49,731 nt of DNA, taken from positions 1-49,731 of the forward strand of contig CASFSL010000013.1 of assembly GCA_949297365.1 (NCBI GenBank), written 5' to 3'. A program made the position numbers and the translations under genes. This DNA is from an uncultured Bacteroidales bacterium. Lineage in GTDB: Bacteria > Bacteroidota > Bacteroidia > Bacteroidales > UBA932. The notes under the pieces were generated by a model that did no database searches, had not been told where the DNA came from, and saw only the letters and a program-made list of their open reading frames with translations. Below, piece after piece: positions 16,423-25,458 of this stretch; the first letter of the stretch is position 1, and every line of letters starts with the position of its first letter.

Positions 16423-19400
16423 TTATGATTTGTTTATTCTGTAATGCAGTCCGTTGAGTCTGAGGAAAGACAGGAAGTCGTCCGCCGCCGTCACGCTGTA
16501 CTTGCGCGAGAAGAACTCGGCGTTGACCTTGTCATCATGCACATTGAGCGTCAGCATGGACTTGCCCTTGTTGTGACGCACTGATTTCTTCAGGGATCTG
16601 ATAAACTCGCTGTTGACGATCTCCAGCGGCACGTCTATCACTATCTCCTTTATCATGGACTCCCTGACATTGGCCAGCAGGGACATAGCCCTGATCTTCG
16701 GGAAACCGCCCGAAATCTCAAACCGCTTGCCTCCCCTGGCGTTCTTGTCCTCGACCTTGTTGAAGCGCGGGGCCACATAGACCCGGAGCAGCAGGAACTC
16801 ATGAACCCTGAGGAATCCGCTGAACGCCTCATAGTCCTTGTCAAAGAGCGTAAATGTCACAGATCCCTTGAAATCCTCTACAGTCACCTTGCAGATAGTC
16901 CCCACGCCATTGGATTTGGGCCTTATGTCCACACCACTCACCAGACCGGCTATATACTGGTCCTTCTCGAAAGCCTCGCGCTCCTTGCTGGACGACACCT
17001 CGTCCACATAGGCACTCCACTCCGGAATACTCATGGTTGTGAAATTCTCCACCTCGAAACGGAACCTGTCCAGCGGGTGCGCCGAGATGTACATACCCAC
17101 CAGCTCCTTCTCCTTCTTGAGCATCTCTATCTGGTCCAGTTCGTGCAGTACGGGCAGCTGAGGCCGCACCGTCTCCACCTCGTCCGCACCTCCGAAGAGA
17201 CTGTTTTTCATGGACTCGGCTGTCTTCTGATACAGAGAACCGTAACGCAGCAGCAGATCCAGACAGGTCTCCCCCTTGCCGGCATCCATGGCAAACGAGC
17301 CCCTGTTGATCTCCGGGAACGAATCAAAAGCCCCGCTGTACGCCAGAGCCTCCACCCCCTTCTTATTGACCGAAGTATACGGAATCCTCTCCATGAAATT
17401 GAAGATGTCTTTGAACGGGCCGCCGGTCTTGCGCACCTCTATGATGCTGTTCACCGCTCCGATGCCGATACCCTTGATACCGGCCATGCCGAAACGGATG
17501 TTGCCGTTCTTGTTGACGGTGAACTTGGTGTAACTCTCATTGACATCCGGCCCGAGAATCTTCATGCCGTTGCGCCGGCAGTCATCCATGAACTTGGTGA
17601 TCTCGTCGATATTGTTGAGGTTGTTGCTCAGGACGGCGGCCATGTACTCAGCGCGGTAGTGAGCCTTGAGGTAGCCGGTCTGGTAGCCTACCCATGCGTA
17701 GCAGGTGGCATGTGACTTGTTGAAGGCGTAGGACGCAAATGCCTCCCAGTCGTTCCATATCTTATTGAGTATGGCTTCGGGATGTCCGTGCTCCAGACCT
17801 CCGGCGAAAAACTCGTCCTTTAGCTCGGCCATAACCTTGATCTGCTTCTTTCCCATCGCCTTACGCAGCTTGTCGGCCTTTCCCTTGGTGAAGCCGGCCA
17901 GCTTCTGGGACAGCAGCATGACCTGCTCCTGATAGACCGTCACTCCGTAAGTGTCGTGCAGGTACTCCTCCATGTCGGGCAGGTCGTACTCGATCTTGCT
18001 CCGACCGTGCTTGCGGGCCACGAAGTCGGGGATATAGTCCATAGGACCCGGACGGTAGAGAGCGTTCATCGCGATAAGGTCCTCGAACCTGGAGGGCTGA
18101 AGCTCCATGAGCCACTTCTGCATACCGTCGGACTCAAACTGGAACACACCCACAGTGTCGCCCCGGGAAAAAAGCTCATATGTTTCCTTGTCATCAATAG
18201 GAATGGAGTTGATGTCCAGTTCCTCGCCCCGCGACTGCCGGATATTCTCCACGGCATCCTTAAGTATTGTCAGGGTCTTAAGGCCCAGAAAGTCCATCTT
18301 GAGCATACCGGCCGACTCGATCAGGCTGCCCTCGAACTGCGAGACGAGGATGTCCTTGCCGGTCTCCTTATCCTTGGCCGTGCTCAGGGGGATAAAGTTT
18401 GTAAGGTCGTCGCGGCCGATGATGGTGGCGCAGGCATGTACACCGGTGTTGCGGACCGTACCCTCCAGCCGCTCGGCGTACAGGAGGGTGTCGTGGACCA
18501 GCTGGTCGCCACTGTTGAAGGCTTCCTTGAACTCTGGCACCTTCTCCAGACAGAGCTTTATAGTAGGGTCCTCATCCTTGGACTCAGTCACCTTTTTCTT
18601 CTGTCCGGGATGGTCAGGGTCATCTATCTCCTTATCTTTCTGAACGGTAATCTTTCGCGGCACCAACTTGGCCAGCCTGTCCGTGGTGTCCAGACTCAAC
18701 TTCTGGATACGGCCCACGTCGCGGATAACGCTCTTGGTGGCCATCGTACCGAAGGTAATCACGTGCGATACGTGGTCCTTGCCGTACTTGTCCTCCACGT
18801 ACTTGAACACCCGGTAGCGGCCCTCATCATCGAAGTCAATGTCGATATCGGGCATGGATATACGGTCGGGGTTCAGGAAACGCTCGAACAGCAGGTCGTA
18901 CTTTATCGGGTCGATATTGGTAATCGTAAGACAGTAGGCCACCACCGAGCCGGCAGCGGAGCCTCGTCCCGGCCCCACCCACACGCCCATATTGCGGGCA
19001 GCCTTGATAAAATCCTGAACTATAAGAAAATAATCGGGAAATCCCATCTTCTTGATAGTCGCCAGCTCGAAGTCGATACGCTCCCGTGTGGCCTCGGGTA
19101 TGTCCTCCCCGTAACGGCGGTGCGCTCCCTCATAGGTAAGGAAGTGCAGATAATCGTTGGAATCTGTGAATCCCTCCGGCAGAGGAAATATCGGGAGAAT
19201 CGGGTCGTGATTGAGGTTCAGCACCTCGCATTTGTCCACGATCTCCAGGGTATTGGATATCACCTCGGGATGGTCGGCGAAGATGGCCGACATCTCCTCG
19301 GTGGACTTGAGGTATTCCTGCTGGGTGTAGCGCAGACGCTTGGGGTCGTCAAAGTCGGAGTTGGTGCTGATGCAGATCAGACGGTCGTGTGCCGGGCCGT

Positions 19401-20070
19401 CCTCCTTGCGCACGAAATGCACGTCATTGGTGGCCACCACCTTGATGCCCAGCTTCTCCGCTATCTTGAATATCACCTCGTTGACCTGCTGCTGATGCTC
19501 GAAGGTGCTCTTCTCCGCTCCGGGTACGTCGGTCTCGTGCCGCTGCACCTCCAGATAATAGTCGTCACCGAAGATGGACTTGTACCACGCCGCTATGCGC
19601 TCCGCCTCCTCCAGCTTTCCCTCCATGATGGCCTGAGGCACCTCTCCGCCCAGACAGGCCGAGCAGCAGACTATACCCTCGTGGTACTGCTCTATAAGCT
19701 CGTGGTCAATGCGCGGCTTGTAGTAGAAGCCCTCAATGTAAGCCTTCGACGAGAGCTTGATGAGGTTGTGGTAGCCATCCATGTTCTTGGCCAGCATGAT
19801 CAGATGGTAGGAACTCTGGTCCTCGCGGCCCTTGCGGTCAAAGCGGCTGTTCCCCGCCACATACATCTCGCAACCCACGATAGGCTTCAACGGAGCCTCT
19901 TTCTTAGCCACCGTATCCAGGAACTCCTTTACACCGAACATATTGCCGTGATCGGTAATCGCCAGGGCCGGCTGACCGTTGGCCACGGCAGTATCGATCA
20001 GGTCCCCTATCTTGGACTGACCGTCAAGTATCGAATACTGGGTGTGTACGTGCAGGTGGGCGAATGACAT
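16423..20070 (-). CDS. dnaE: DNA polymerase III subunit alpha
   Basis: The 1215-residue replicative polymerase. The N-terminal PHP domain (HLHVHTQYSILDG, then ITDHGN) is followed by the polymerase core with the catalytic motif PDIDIDFDDEGR; Asp408 and Asp410 match the two metal ligands of the family. Other landmarks: GPGRGSAAGSVVAYCL, NTGVHACATIIG, YRPGPMDYIPDFV, YGVTVYQEQVM and FNKSHATCYAWVGYQTGYLK. The C-terminal part contains helix-hairpin-helix and OB-fold regions (GLVSGVDIRPKSNGVGTICK). There is no DEDD exonuclease insert, so this is DnaE and not PolC. It has its own promoter overlapping the end of the U32 gene and leads the run dnaE-fbp-transporter-ychF. Confidence 0.98.
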   Translation of the reverse strand: MSFAHLHVHTQYSILDGQSKIGDLIDTAVANGQPALAITDHGNMFGVKEFLDTVAKKEAPLKPIVGCEMYVAGNSRFDRKGREDQSSYHLIMLAKNMDGYHNLIKLSSKAYIEGFYYKPRIDHELIEQYHEGIVCCSACLGGEVPQAIMEGKLEEAERIAAWYKSIFGDDYYLEVQRHETDVPGAEKSTFEHQQQVNEVIFKIAEKLGIKVVATNDVHFVRKEDGPAHDRLICISTNSDFDDPKRLRYTQQEYLKSTEEMSAIFADHPEVISNTLEIVDKCEVLNLNHDPILPIFPLPEGFTDSNDYLHFLTYEGAHRRYGEDIPEATRERIDFELATIKKMGFPDYFLIVQDFIKAARNMGVWVGPGRGSAAGSVVAYCLTITNIDPIKYDLLFERFLNPDRISMPDIDIDFDDEGRYRVFKYVEDKYGKDHVSHVITFGTMATKSVIRDVGRIQKLSLDTTDRLAKLVPRKITVQKDKEIDDPDHPGQKKKVTESKDEDPTIKLCLEKVPEFKEAFNSGDQLVHDTLLYAERLEGTVRNTGVHACATIIGRDDLTNFIPLSTAKDKETGKDILVSQFEGSLIESAGMLKMDFLGLKTLTILKDAVENIRQSRGEELDINSIPIDDKETYELFSRGDTVGVFQFESDGMQKWLMELQPSRFEDLIAMNALYRPGPMDYIPDFVARKHGRSKIEYDLPDMEEYLHDTYGVTVYQEQVMLLSQKLAGFTKGKADKLRKAMGKKQIKVMAELKDEFFAGGLEHGHPEAILNKIWNDWEAFASYAFNKSHATCYAWVGYQTGYLKAHYRAEYMAAVLSNNLNNIDEITKFMDDCRRNGMKILGPDVNESYTKFTVNKNGNIRFGMAGIKGIGIGAVNSIIEVRKTGGPFKDIFNFMERIPYTSVNKKGVEALAYSGAFDSFPEINRGSFAMDAGKGETCLDLLLRYGSLYQKTAESMKNSLFGGADEVETVRPQLPVLHELDQIEMLKKEKELVGMYISAHPLDRFRFEVENFTTMSIPEWSAYVDEVSSSKEREAFEKDQYIAGLVSGVDIRPKSNGVGTICKVTVEDFKGSVTFTLFDKDYEAFSGFLRVHEFLLLRVYVAPRFNKVEDKNARGGKRFEISGGFPKIRAMSLLANVRESMIKEIVIDVPLEIVNSEFIRSLKKSVRHNKGKSMLTLNVHDDKVNAEFFSRKYSVTAADDFLSFLRLNGLHYRINKS

Positions 20071-20094
20071 ATATTATCCTTGATTTCTTCCCCA

Positions 20095-20127
20095 CAAAGA
20101 TAACACTATTTCCTCCGCCCGAGCAAT
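20095..20127 (-). promoter_or_regulatory. Predicted promoter of dnaE
   Basis: Minus strand: ATTG (20124-20127), 21-nt spacer, perfect -7 TATCTTTG (20095-20102). The ATG of dnaE is 24 nt beyond the -7. The -33 touches the stop codon of the upstream U32 gene, so dnaE can be transcribed independently. Confidence 0.65.
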
Positions 20128-21368
20128 TATTTGTGCTCGAAGATGTAGACTTTGTCGGCACGGCGGACACGGGTGGGGACGGGGATGGAGCAGGCCACTC
20201 CCTGGGCCGCGCTCTGAGCCGGTATGAGGTCTACGCGGATCTCCGGGATGTCCATCTCCACGACACCTGTGGTAGGGCCGATGATGAGAATGTGCTGGCC
20301 GACTTTCAGCGGAGCCGCCTCAACGATGATCTCGGCCACTCCGAGGTTGGAGAAATAATTGTTGACCTTACCGGCGTAGGTCTTCTTCATGGTCGCGCTG
20401 CTGCCGTAGACGCTGCTCCACTCGCCCAAGCGGGCACCCTGATAGTAGCCGTCCCAGAAGCCGCGGTTGAAGACCTCGGAGAGCTGAGCCTTGAACGAGG
20501 CTCCGAACTCCGGAGTGAAAGTGCCGGCCTCCACCGCATCCGCCGCAACACGGTAGGCACTGACCACCTTCTGCACGTATTCCGCCGGACGGGCGCGGCC
20601 CTCTATCTTGAAGACCGAGACGCCGGCTGCCGCCATTTTATCCAGGAACTCTATGGTACACAGGTCTTTGGGAGACATGATATACTTATTGTCAATCTCC
20701 AGTTCGTAACCCGTCTCGAGGTCCGTGACGCGATAGCCCCGGCGGCAGAGCTGGAGACAGGAGCCCCGGTTGGCAGAATGATTGTTCTCGTGCAGGCTCA
20801 AGTAACACTTACCCGAAACCGCCATGCAGAGAGCACCGTGGCAGAACATCTCTATCTGCACCGGACGGCCCGAAGGCCCCATGATATGCTCGGAGGCTAT
20901 GCGGTCGGTGATGGCCTTGACCTGATCCAGATTGAGTTCCCGGGCCAGGACCATCACATCGGCATACCGGGAGTAGAAGCGGACTGCCTCCGTATTGGAA
21001 ATATTGAGCTGAGTGGAGATATGCACTTCCATACCGATACGGCGGGCGTACTCTATAGTCGTGATATCCGAAGCTATGACGGCCGTAACTCCCGCCTCCT
21101 TCGCTGCATCGAGAGTGCTGTATGCCTTGGGGACATCCTCGTCATACAGGATGATATTGAGAGCCAGATAGGTCTTTACGTCATTCTCCGAACAGTAGCG
21201 GACTATCTCCGGAAGGTCGGAGAGAGTAAAATTGTTCGCGCTGTGCGAGCGCATGTTCAGGTCCTCGACCCCGAAATACACCGAATCAGCCCCAGCCTGC
21301 ACGGCAGCGGTAAGGGCCTCGAAGCATCCGGCCGGGGCCATTATCTCAAGTCTGTGTCCCTTGCTCAT
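20127..21368 (-). CDS. Peptidase U32 family protein, TrhP-like tRNA hydroxylase candidate
   Basis: A 413-residue U32 protein. It opens with LEIMAPAGCFEALTAAVQAG and ADSVYFGVEDLNMR and contains IEMFCHGALCMAVSGKC, then NRGSCLQLCRR. The four cysteines in these two blocks match the Fe-S-type cysteine set of U32 proteins. Despite the name, characterised members such as TrhP (YegQ) and RlhA hydroxylate tRNA or 23S rRNA, using prephenate-dependent chemistry; this length and layout is most like TrhP. A collagenase-type role is unlikely. The start overlaps the stop of the polyprenyl synthase gene by 4 nt (ATGA), so the two are translationally coupled. Confidence 0.85.
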   Translation of the reverse strand: MSKGHRLEIMAPAGCFEALTAAVQAGADSVYFGVEDLNMRSHSANNFTLSDLPEIVRYCSENDVKTYLALNIILYDEDVPKAYSTLDAAKEAGVTAVIASDITTIEYARRIGMEVHISTQLNISNTEAVRFYSRYADVMVLARELNLDQVKAITDRIASEHIMGPSGRPVQIEMFCHGALCMAVSGKCYLSLHENNHSANRGSCLQLCRRGYRVTDLETGYELEIDNKYIMSPKDLCTIEFLDKMAAAGVSVFKIEGRARPAEYVQKVVSAYRVAADAVEAGTFTPEFGASFKAQLSEVFNRGFWDGYYQGARLGEWSSVYGSSATMKKTYAGKVNNYFSNLGVAEIIVEAAPLKVGQHILIIGPTTGVVEMDIPEIRVDLIPAQSAAQGVACSIPVPTRVRRADKVYIFEHK

Positions 21369-22342
21369 TTGCGGCGGTAGGTTATCTGAGTTGCGAACTC
21401 CTCGAGCAGGGAGAGCTTTTGCGTTCCGAGGGACAGTCCCTCGACAGTCTCCATTGCCCTATGGAAATAGTGCTCTATGGCCTTCTCGGCATTGTCCTTG
21501 ACTCCAAGCTCCGTAAACAGCTGCTGAGCCGCAGCGATCTTCTCTGCCGCACGGTCCTCACCCATCCGGAATATCTGCTCAAAACGTGCCTTCTGCTCTC
21601 CTACAGCCAGACGGGCCGCCTCGATGTAGAGCCACGTCTTCTTATTGTTCATGATATCGCCTCCGATATTCTTGCCGAACACGGCCGGGTCTCCGAACGT
21701 ATCCAGATAATCATCCGTTATCTGAAACGCCAGACCCAGGTCATAGCCGTACTGATACAGAGCCTCGGCCGACTTCGCGTCAGCTCCGCCGAGCACCGCG
21801 CCCATCCTGGCCGCACCGGCTATCAGGGCCGAGGTCTTCAGACCTATCATCATGATGTAGTCATCCATCGTCACCACCGGCATCGTCTCATAATTCATAT
21901 CGTACTGCTGCCCCTCGCAGACCTTTCTGGCTGTATCACTGAATATCTCCAGCACGGCCCGCAGCTTGTCCGAAGGTGCCTTGCTTACATACTCGTAGGC
22001 CTGGATAGACATCACGTCTCCGGAAAGGATTGCGATATTCTCGTTCCACTTTTTATACACGGTGAGCTGCCCTCGCCTGAGATCCGCCCTGTCCATGATA
22101 TCGTCGTGTATCAGAGTAAATGAATGAAATATCTCCAGACCGAGGGCGGGATACACCTGCGAGGCATCTATCTCGTCCGAGAACAGCGAGCAGGCCAGCA
22201 GGGCCAGACGCGGACGGATCCGCTTGCCCCCGATGGACATAGTGTATTCTATAGGTCTGTAAAGTTCCTCAGGCTCCCCTTTCAGATCCAGGGCGCATAT
22301 CCCGTTGGAGACTATCTTGTCTATCTCTGCCAATGTATACAT
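21365..22342 (-). CDS. Polyprenyl diphosphate synthase (FPP/GGPP-type)
   Basis: A 325-residue trans-isoprenyl diphosphate synthase condensing isopentenyl diphosphate with allylic diphosphates. The first Asp-rich motif is in LIHDDIMDRADLRRGQ and the second in FQITDDYLDTFGD; GGKRIRPRLALLACSLF and the KTSALIAGAARMGA region are also typical. Chain length cannot be set with certainty from sequence. Start choice: the open frame extends upstream to 22486, but the family N-terminus begins at ATG 22342 (MYTLAEIDKIVSNGI). The longer start would overlap the divergent rsgA gene. A TATCTTTG -7-like element lies at 22373-22380. It is coupled to the U32 gene through a 4-nt overlap. Confidence 0.92.
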   Translation of the reverse strand: MYTLAEIDKIVSNGICALDLKGEPEELYRPIEYTMSIGGKRIRPRLALLACSLFSDEIDASQVYPALGLEIFHSFTLIHDDIMDRADLRRGQLTVYKKWNENIAILSGDVMSIQAYEYVSKAPSDKLRAVLEIFSDTARKVCEGQQYDMNYETMPVVTMDDYIMMIGLKTSALIAGAARMGAVLGGADAKSAEALYQYGYDLGLAFQITDDYLDTFGDPAVFGKNIGGDIMNNKKTWLYIEAARLAVGEQKARFEQIFRMGEDRAAEKIAAAQQLFTELGVKDNAEKAIEHYFHRAMETVEGLSLGTQKLSLLEEFATQITYRRK

Positions 22343-22372
22343 CTTGATATTTCTTTGCATTGCGTTGCGGGG

Positions 22373-22380
22373 CAAAGATA
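22373..22380 (-). promoter_or_regulatory. Possible -7 element for the polyprenyl synthase gene
   Basis: TATCTTTG on the minus strand, 30 nt before the ATG at 22342, in the 84-nt divergent region shared with rsgA. No good TTTG is found 19-21 nt upstream. For rsgA, TATCTTCG at 22401-22408 on the plus strand is a weaker candidate. Confidence 0.45.
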
Positions 22381-22426
22381 CGCAAAGTCTCCAAATTTTG
22401 TATCTTCGCGGCGCGAAACAAAGTTC

Positions 22427-23398
22427 ATGGGCGAGAACAAAGTACATACCGGGACCGCGACCGTGGTCAAGAACACGGGCAGCCACTATCTGCTGTCCGA
22501 ACTGCCGCTGTGGAAACCCTTCAACGCCGTCGTAAGAGGCAAACTGCGGCTGAGCGGCTCGACGGCCACCAACCCCGTGGCCGTAGGCGACCGCGTGGAG
22601 TATTCCGTACCGGTGGGCAGCGACGGCAGCCCGGCGGACGAGGCCACCATCACCAAGGTGCTGCCTAGAAAGAACTACATCATCCGCAAGTCCACAAATC
22701 TATCCAGGCAGTGCCACATACTCGCATCCAACATCGATACGGCTTATCTGATAGTCACCCTTGACTGTCCCGAGACCAAGTGGCCCTTCATCGACCGCTT
22801 CCTGGTCACCTGCGAGGCATATAAAGTGCCGGTGACAATCATCCTCAACAAATGCGACCTCTACAGGGACAATGAGGAGCTGACTGCCAGAAGCGGGCTG
22901 TTCCACAGCATCTACGGCGATGCCGGCTATCCAATAATGGACATCTCAGTGCTTACCGGCGAGGGCATTGACGAACTTCGTAAAAAATGCAATGAGGGCG
23001 GCGTCTCAATGTTCTCAGGAGTATCTGGTGTCGGCAAGTCCTCGCTTATCAAGGCCATAGATCCCGCTCTCGACCCCAAGACATCGGAGATATCGGACAA
23101 ATACCGGCAGGGAAAGCACACCACCACTTTCTACGAGATATATCCCGTTCACGGAGGCGGCTTCATCATCGACACCCCGGGCATCAGGGGCTTCGGCCTC
23201 GTGGACATCGAGCCGGAGGAGATCTCCACCTACTTTCCCGAGATGCTGCGGGTAGCCGACAACTGCCGCTACAAGCCCTGCACCCACACCCACGAACCGG
23301 GCTGTGCGGTACTGGAGGCAGTGGAAGAAGGCACAATATCCCCGGAACGCTATACATCCTATCTCGGAATGCTGGACGAGGAGGGCAAATACAGGTAG
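22427..23398 (+). CDS. rsgA: Ribosome small subunit-dependent GTPase A
   Basis: A circularly permuted GTPase of 323 residues that acts late in 30S maturation. Order of parts: N-terminal OB fold (GTATVVKNTGSHYLLSE ... VAVGDRVEYSV), G4 motif NKCD (about residue 146), G1 motif FSGVSGVGKSSLI, G3 DTPGIRGFG, and a C-terminal zinc site CRYKPCTHTHEPGC with the CxxxxCxHxxxxxC pattern. The permuted G4-G1-G3 order is diagnostic. The frame is open further upstream to 22124, but ATG 22427 gives the family N-terminus (MGENKVHTGTATVV) and avoids antisense overlap with the polyprenyl synthase gene. The MATE gene follows after 4 nt. Confidence 0.96.
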   Translation: MGENKVHTGTATVVKNTGSHYLLSELPLWKPFNAVVRGKLRLSGSTATNPVAVGDRVEYSVPVGSDGSPADEATITKVLPRKNYIIRKSTNLSRQCHILASNIDTAYLIVTLDCPETKWPFIDRFLVTCEAYKVPVTIILNKCDLYRDNEELTARSGLFHSIYGDAGYPIMDISVLTGEGIDELRKKCNEGGVSMFSGVSGVGKSSLIKAIDPALDPKTSEISDKYRQGKHTTTFYEIYPVHGGGFIIDTPGIRGFGLVDIEPEEISTYFPEMLRVADNCRYKPCTHTHEPGCAVLEAVEEGTISPERYTSYLGMLDEEGKYR

Positions 23399-23402
23399 AA
23401 CG

Positions 23403-24716
23403 ATGAACAGACGGATACTCAAGCTCGCTGTCCCAAGCATCCTGGCCAACATCACTGTTCCTCTGGTCGGAATGGTGGACATCGCCGTATCAGGCCGTCT
23501 AGGCAACGTGGCCGCTATCGGCGCCATCGCAGTAGGCTCCATGCTCTTCGACCTGCTGTACTGGAACTTCGGTTTCCTGCGGGTCGGCACGGGAGGCCTG
23601 ACCGCCCAGGCCTACGGCCGCAAGGACATGGCCGGAGCCATAAGGTATTTCGTCCAGGGAGAATCGACAGCCCTGCTCTCGGCTACTTTTCTGATAGCCA
23701 TTCAGTGGCTGTTCGTCGAGACGGCGTTTCTGTTCATAGACTGCTCCGGAGAAGTGCAGGAACTGGCCCGCAAATATTTCTTCATAAGGATATGGGACGC
23801 TCCGGCCACACTCTCGCTGATGGTCTTCAAGGGCTGGTTCATCGGTATGCAGAACACTGTATTCCCGATGATAGTGGACATGACTGTCAACATAGTAAAC
23901 CTGTCGGCCAGTATCTGGCTGGGCCTGCACACTCCGCTCGGCTTCGCAGGCGTCGCGCTCGGCACGGTCATCGCCCAGTACACCGGCCTTATCCTGGCCT
24001 CGGTACTGATGGCAGTACACTACCGCAAGCTGTTCGGATACGTCAACATAAGGCGGGACGTGCGGTTCAAGTACATGAAGTCGTTCTACGTGCTCAACGC
24101 CAACCTCTTCCTCCGCTCGCTGTGTTTTATGCTTATCTACTGTGGATTCACATCTCTGGCCGCCCATTACGGTGACGTACAGCTGGCCGTCAGCACCATC
24201 ATCATGAAGCTGCTGATGCTCTACTCCTACATCCTGGACGGATTCGCCTACGCCGGAGAAGCCCTTACGGGACGCTACATCGGGGCTCAGGACAAGCCGT
24301 CACTGCGCAAGGCCGTCCGCCTGCTCTTCATCTGGACCGCAGGGCTGGCCGTCATCTCAACCGTGGCCTACGGCATCGGCGGACAGTGGATGGTCAGCAT
24401 GATGACCACCGAGACAGCTGTAATCGATGCATCCAGACCTTATATGATATGGCTGGTAATCATGCCGGCGTTCAGCTGCATGGCCTTCATGTGGGACGGT
24501 ATCTTCATCGGAGCCACCGCCGCACGGGCCATCCGCAACGGCATGATCTGGGCCTGCGTGTCATTCTACGCCTGTTACTTCGCCTTCCGCGGCCTGATGG
24601 GCATCCAGGCCCTCTACATGGCCTACTTCGCCCACCTCATCGCCCGCGACATCTACATGACCGTCACCGCACGCCGTCAGGTCTTCTCCAGAATCCACCA
24701 GGAGAAGACTACTTGA
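23403..24716 (+). CDS. MATE family efflux transporter
   Basis: A 437-residue multidrug and toxin extrusion-type exporter of about 12 membrane spans. It opens MNRRILKLAVPSILANITVP with the typical LAxPxIL start, then VGMVDIAVSGRLGNVAAIGA, FGFLRVGTGGLTAQAYGRKD and, in the second half, YSYILDGFAYAGEALTGRYI, the counterpart of the conserved MATE loop. Members exchange Na+ or H+ for cationic compounds; the substrate here is unknown. The frame extends back into rsgA, but ATG 23403, 4 nt after the rsgA stop, is the sensible start. Its 3' end overlaps the convergent gene at 24709 by 8 nt. Confidence 0.92.
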   Translation: MNRRILKLAVPSILANITVPLVGMVDIAVSGRLGNVAAIGAIAVGSMLFDLLYWNFGFLRVGTGGLTAQAYGRKDMAGAIRYFVQGESTALLSATFLIAIQWLFVETAFLFIDCSGEVQELARKYFFIRIWDAPATLSLMVFKGWFIGMQNTVFPMIVDMTVNIVNLSASIWLGLHTPLGFAGVALGTVIAQYTGLILASVLMAVHYRKLFGYVNIRRDVRFKYMKSFYVLNANLFLRSLCFMLIYCGFTSLAAHYGDVQLAVSTIIMKLLMLYSYILDGFAYAGEALTGRYIGAQDKPSLRKAVRLLFIWTAGLAVISTVAYGIGGQWMVSMMTTETAVIDASRPYMIWLVIMPAFSCMAFMWDGIFIGATAARAIRNGMIWACVSFYACYFAFRGLMGIQALYMAYFAHLIARDIYMTVTARRQVFSRIHQEKTT

Positions 24717-25173
24717 ATTTCAATTCATTGGACCAGGAGAACTTTCCTGTCAAAGTCCCGGAATCCGAGCTGCACTTATAAGGCAGATCTATAGAAGTGA
24801 AGGCAGTTGCATCACTTCCCACACCTTTAATCTTAATCATCAGCGCTGTTCTGCTTCCGGGATTCAGCTGTTCCACCACGGCAGAGGGGATCGCCCCAGT
24901 CATAATCTGCACAGCATCTCCGGAATAGACAGCACCCAGGTCATCCACGATTTTGAAGTTGTCGGTATCAAACATGAGATTCCTGATGACAGCGTCACCT
25001 TTCCATTCCAAAGAACCGACCACATTGACCTCTTCTCCATAAGCCAAAACACGAATCACGGTATACTGCATGTCCTGGTTATCCGTCTCAAGTACGTTCT
25101 GGGCAGATGCTCCGATGGAAAGTAAAAACATGGCGGCCGCAACGACAACGGCCTTGAATACAAAATGTCTCAT
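24709..25173 (-). CDS. Small exported protein of unknown function
   Basis: A 154-residue protein with a cleavable signal peptide (hydrophobic VVVAAAMFLLSIGASAQ, likely cleaved at ASA-Q). The mature part is beta-rich with no cysteine pair or known catalytic motif. It contains TVIRVLAYGEEVNVVGSLEW, LMFDTDNFKIVDDLGAVYSG and SGTLTGKFSWSNELKFK. No family recognised; it lacks a lipobox, so a soluble periplasmic or secreted protein is likely. It has a strong predicted promoter and is convergent with the MATE gene, overlapping its stop by 8 nt. Confidence 0.65.
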   Translation of the reverse strand: MRHFVFKAVVVAAAMFLLSIGASAQNVLETDNQDMQYTVIRVLAYGEEVNVVGSLEWKGDAVIRNLMFDTDNFKIVDDLGAVYSGDAVQIMTGAIPSAVVEQLNPGSRTALMIKIKGVGSDATAFTSIDLPYKCSSDSGTLTGKFSWSNELKFK

Positions 25174-25206
25174 AATTTTAAGTTTAAATGGTTATTGAAT
25201 GAACTT

Positions 25207-25238
25207 CAAATATACAAATTATTATGATTATCCGCAAA
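25207..25238 (-). promoter_or_regulatory. Predicted promoter of the small exported protein gene
   Basis: Minus strand: TTTG (25235-25238), 20-nt spacer, TATATTTG (25207-25214). Both elements match the consensus; the ATG at 25173 is 33 nt downstream. Confidence 0.75.
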
Positions 25239-25458
25239 GATACCCCTAAAGCCCTCACTTTACTTTTTAATTGAATTGCATAGTGACAACCAGGGGAGAT
25301 GGCAATATCATGTGGCACAGGATAGGTGTCGTGGACATAGCAATGGACTTGGATGAAAGTCGTGGCCTGACCGGATGGTTATTTGGATTTTGGTGTCGCA
25401 GAGCCTTAAGCCTGGAGGTGACTGCAGTACGGGGGCTCTTTGCGGACAGTCATTCAAA
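25239..25458. other. Intergenic stretch without a recognised gene
   Basis: About 220 nt between the S41 protease stop and the promoter of the small exported protein gene. An 85-codon open frame on the plus strand crosses it, but it lacks a promoter, runs into the S41 gene and shows no family sequence. GCAGAGCC (25397-25404) and GGCTCTTTGC (25434-25443) are inverted, but the loop is too long for an ordinary terminator and no T-run follows. No function assigned. Confidence 0.4.

Noticed and set aside
17956-20067. 703-codon open frame on the plus strand opposite dnaE
   Set aside because: Antisense to the conserved dnaE core; composition is a mirror of dnaE codon use, with no family sequence.
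20064-21380. 438-codon plus-strand open frame opposite the U32 gene
   Set aside because: Complementary to a well-conserved U32 gene; a codon-bias artefact.
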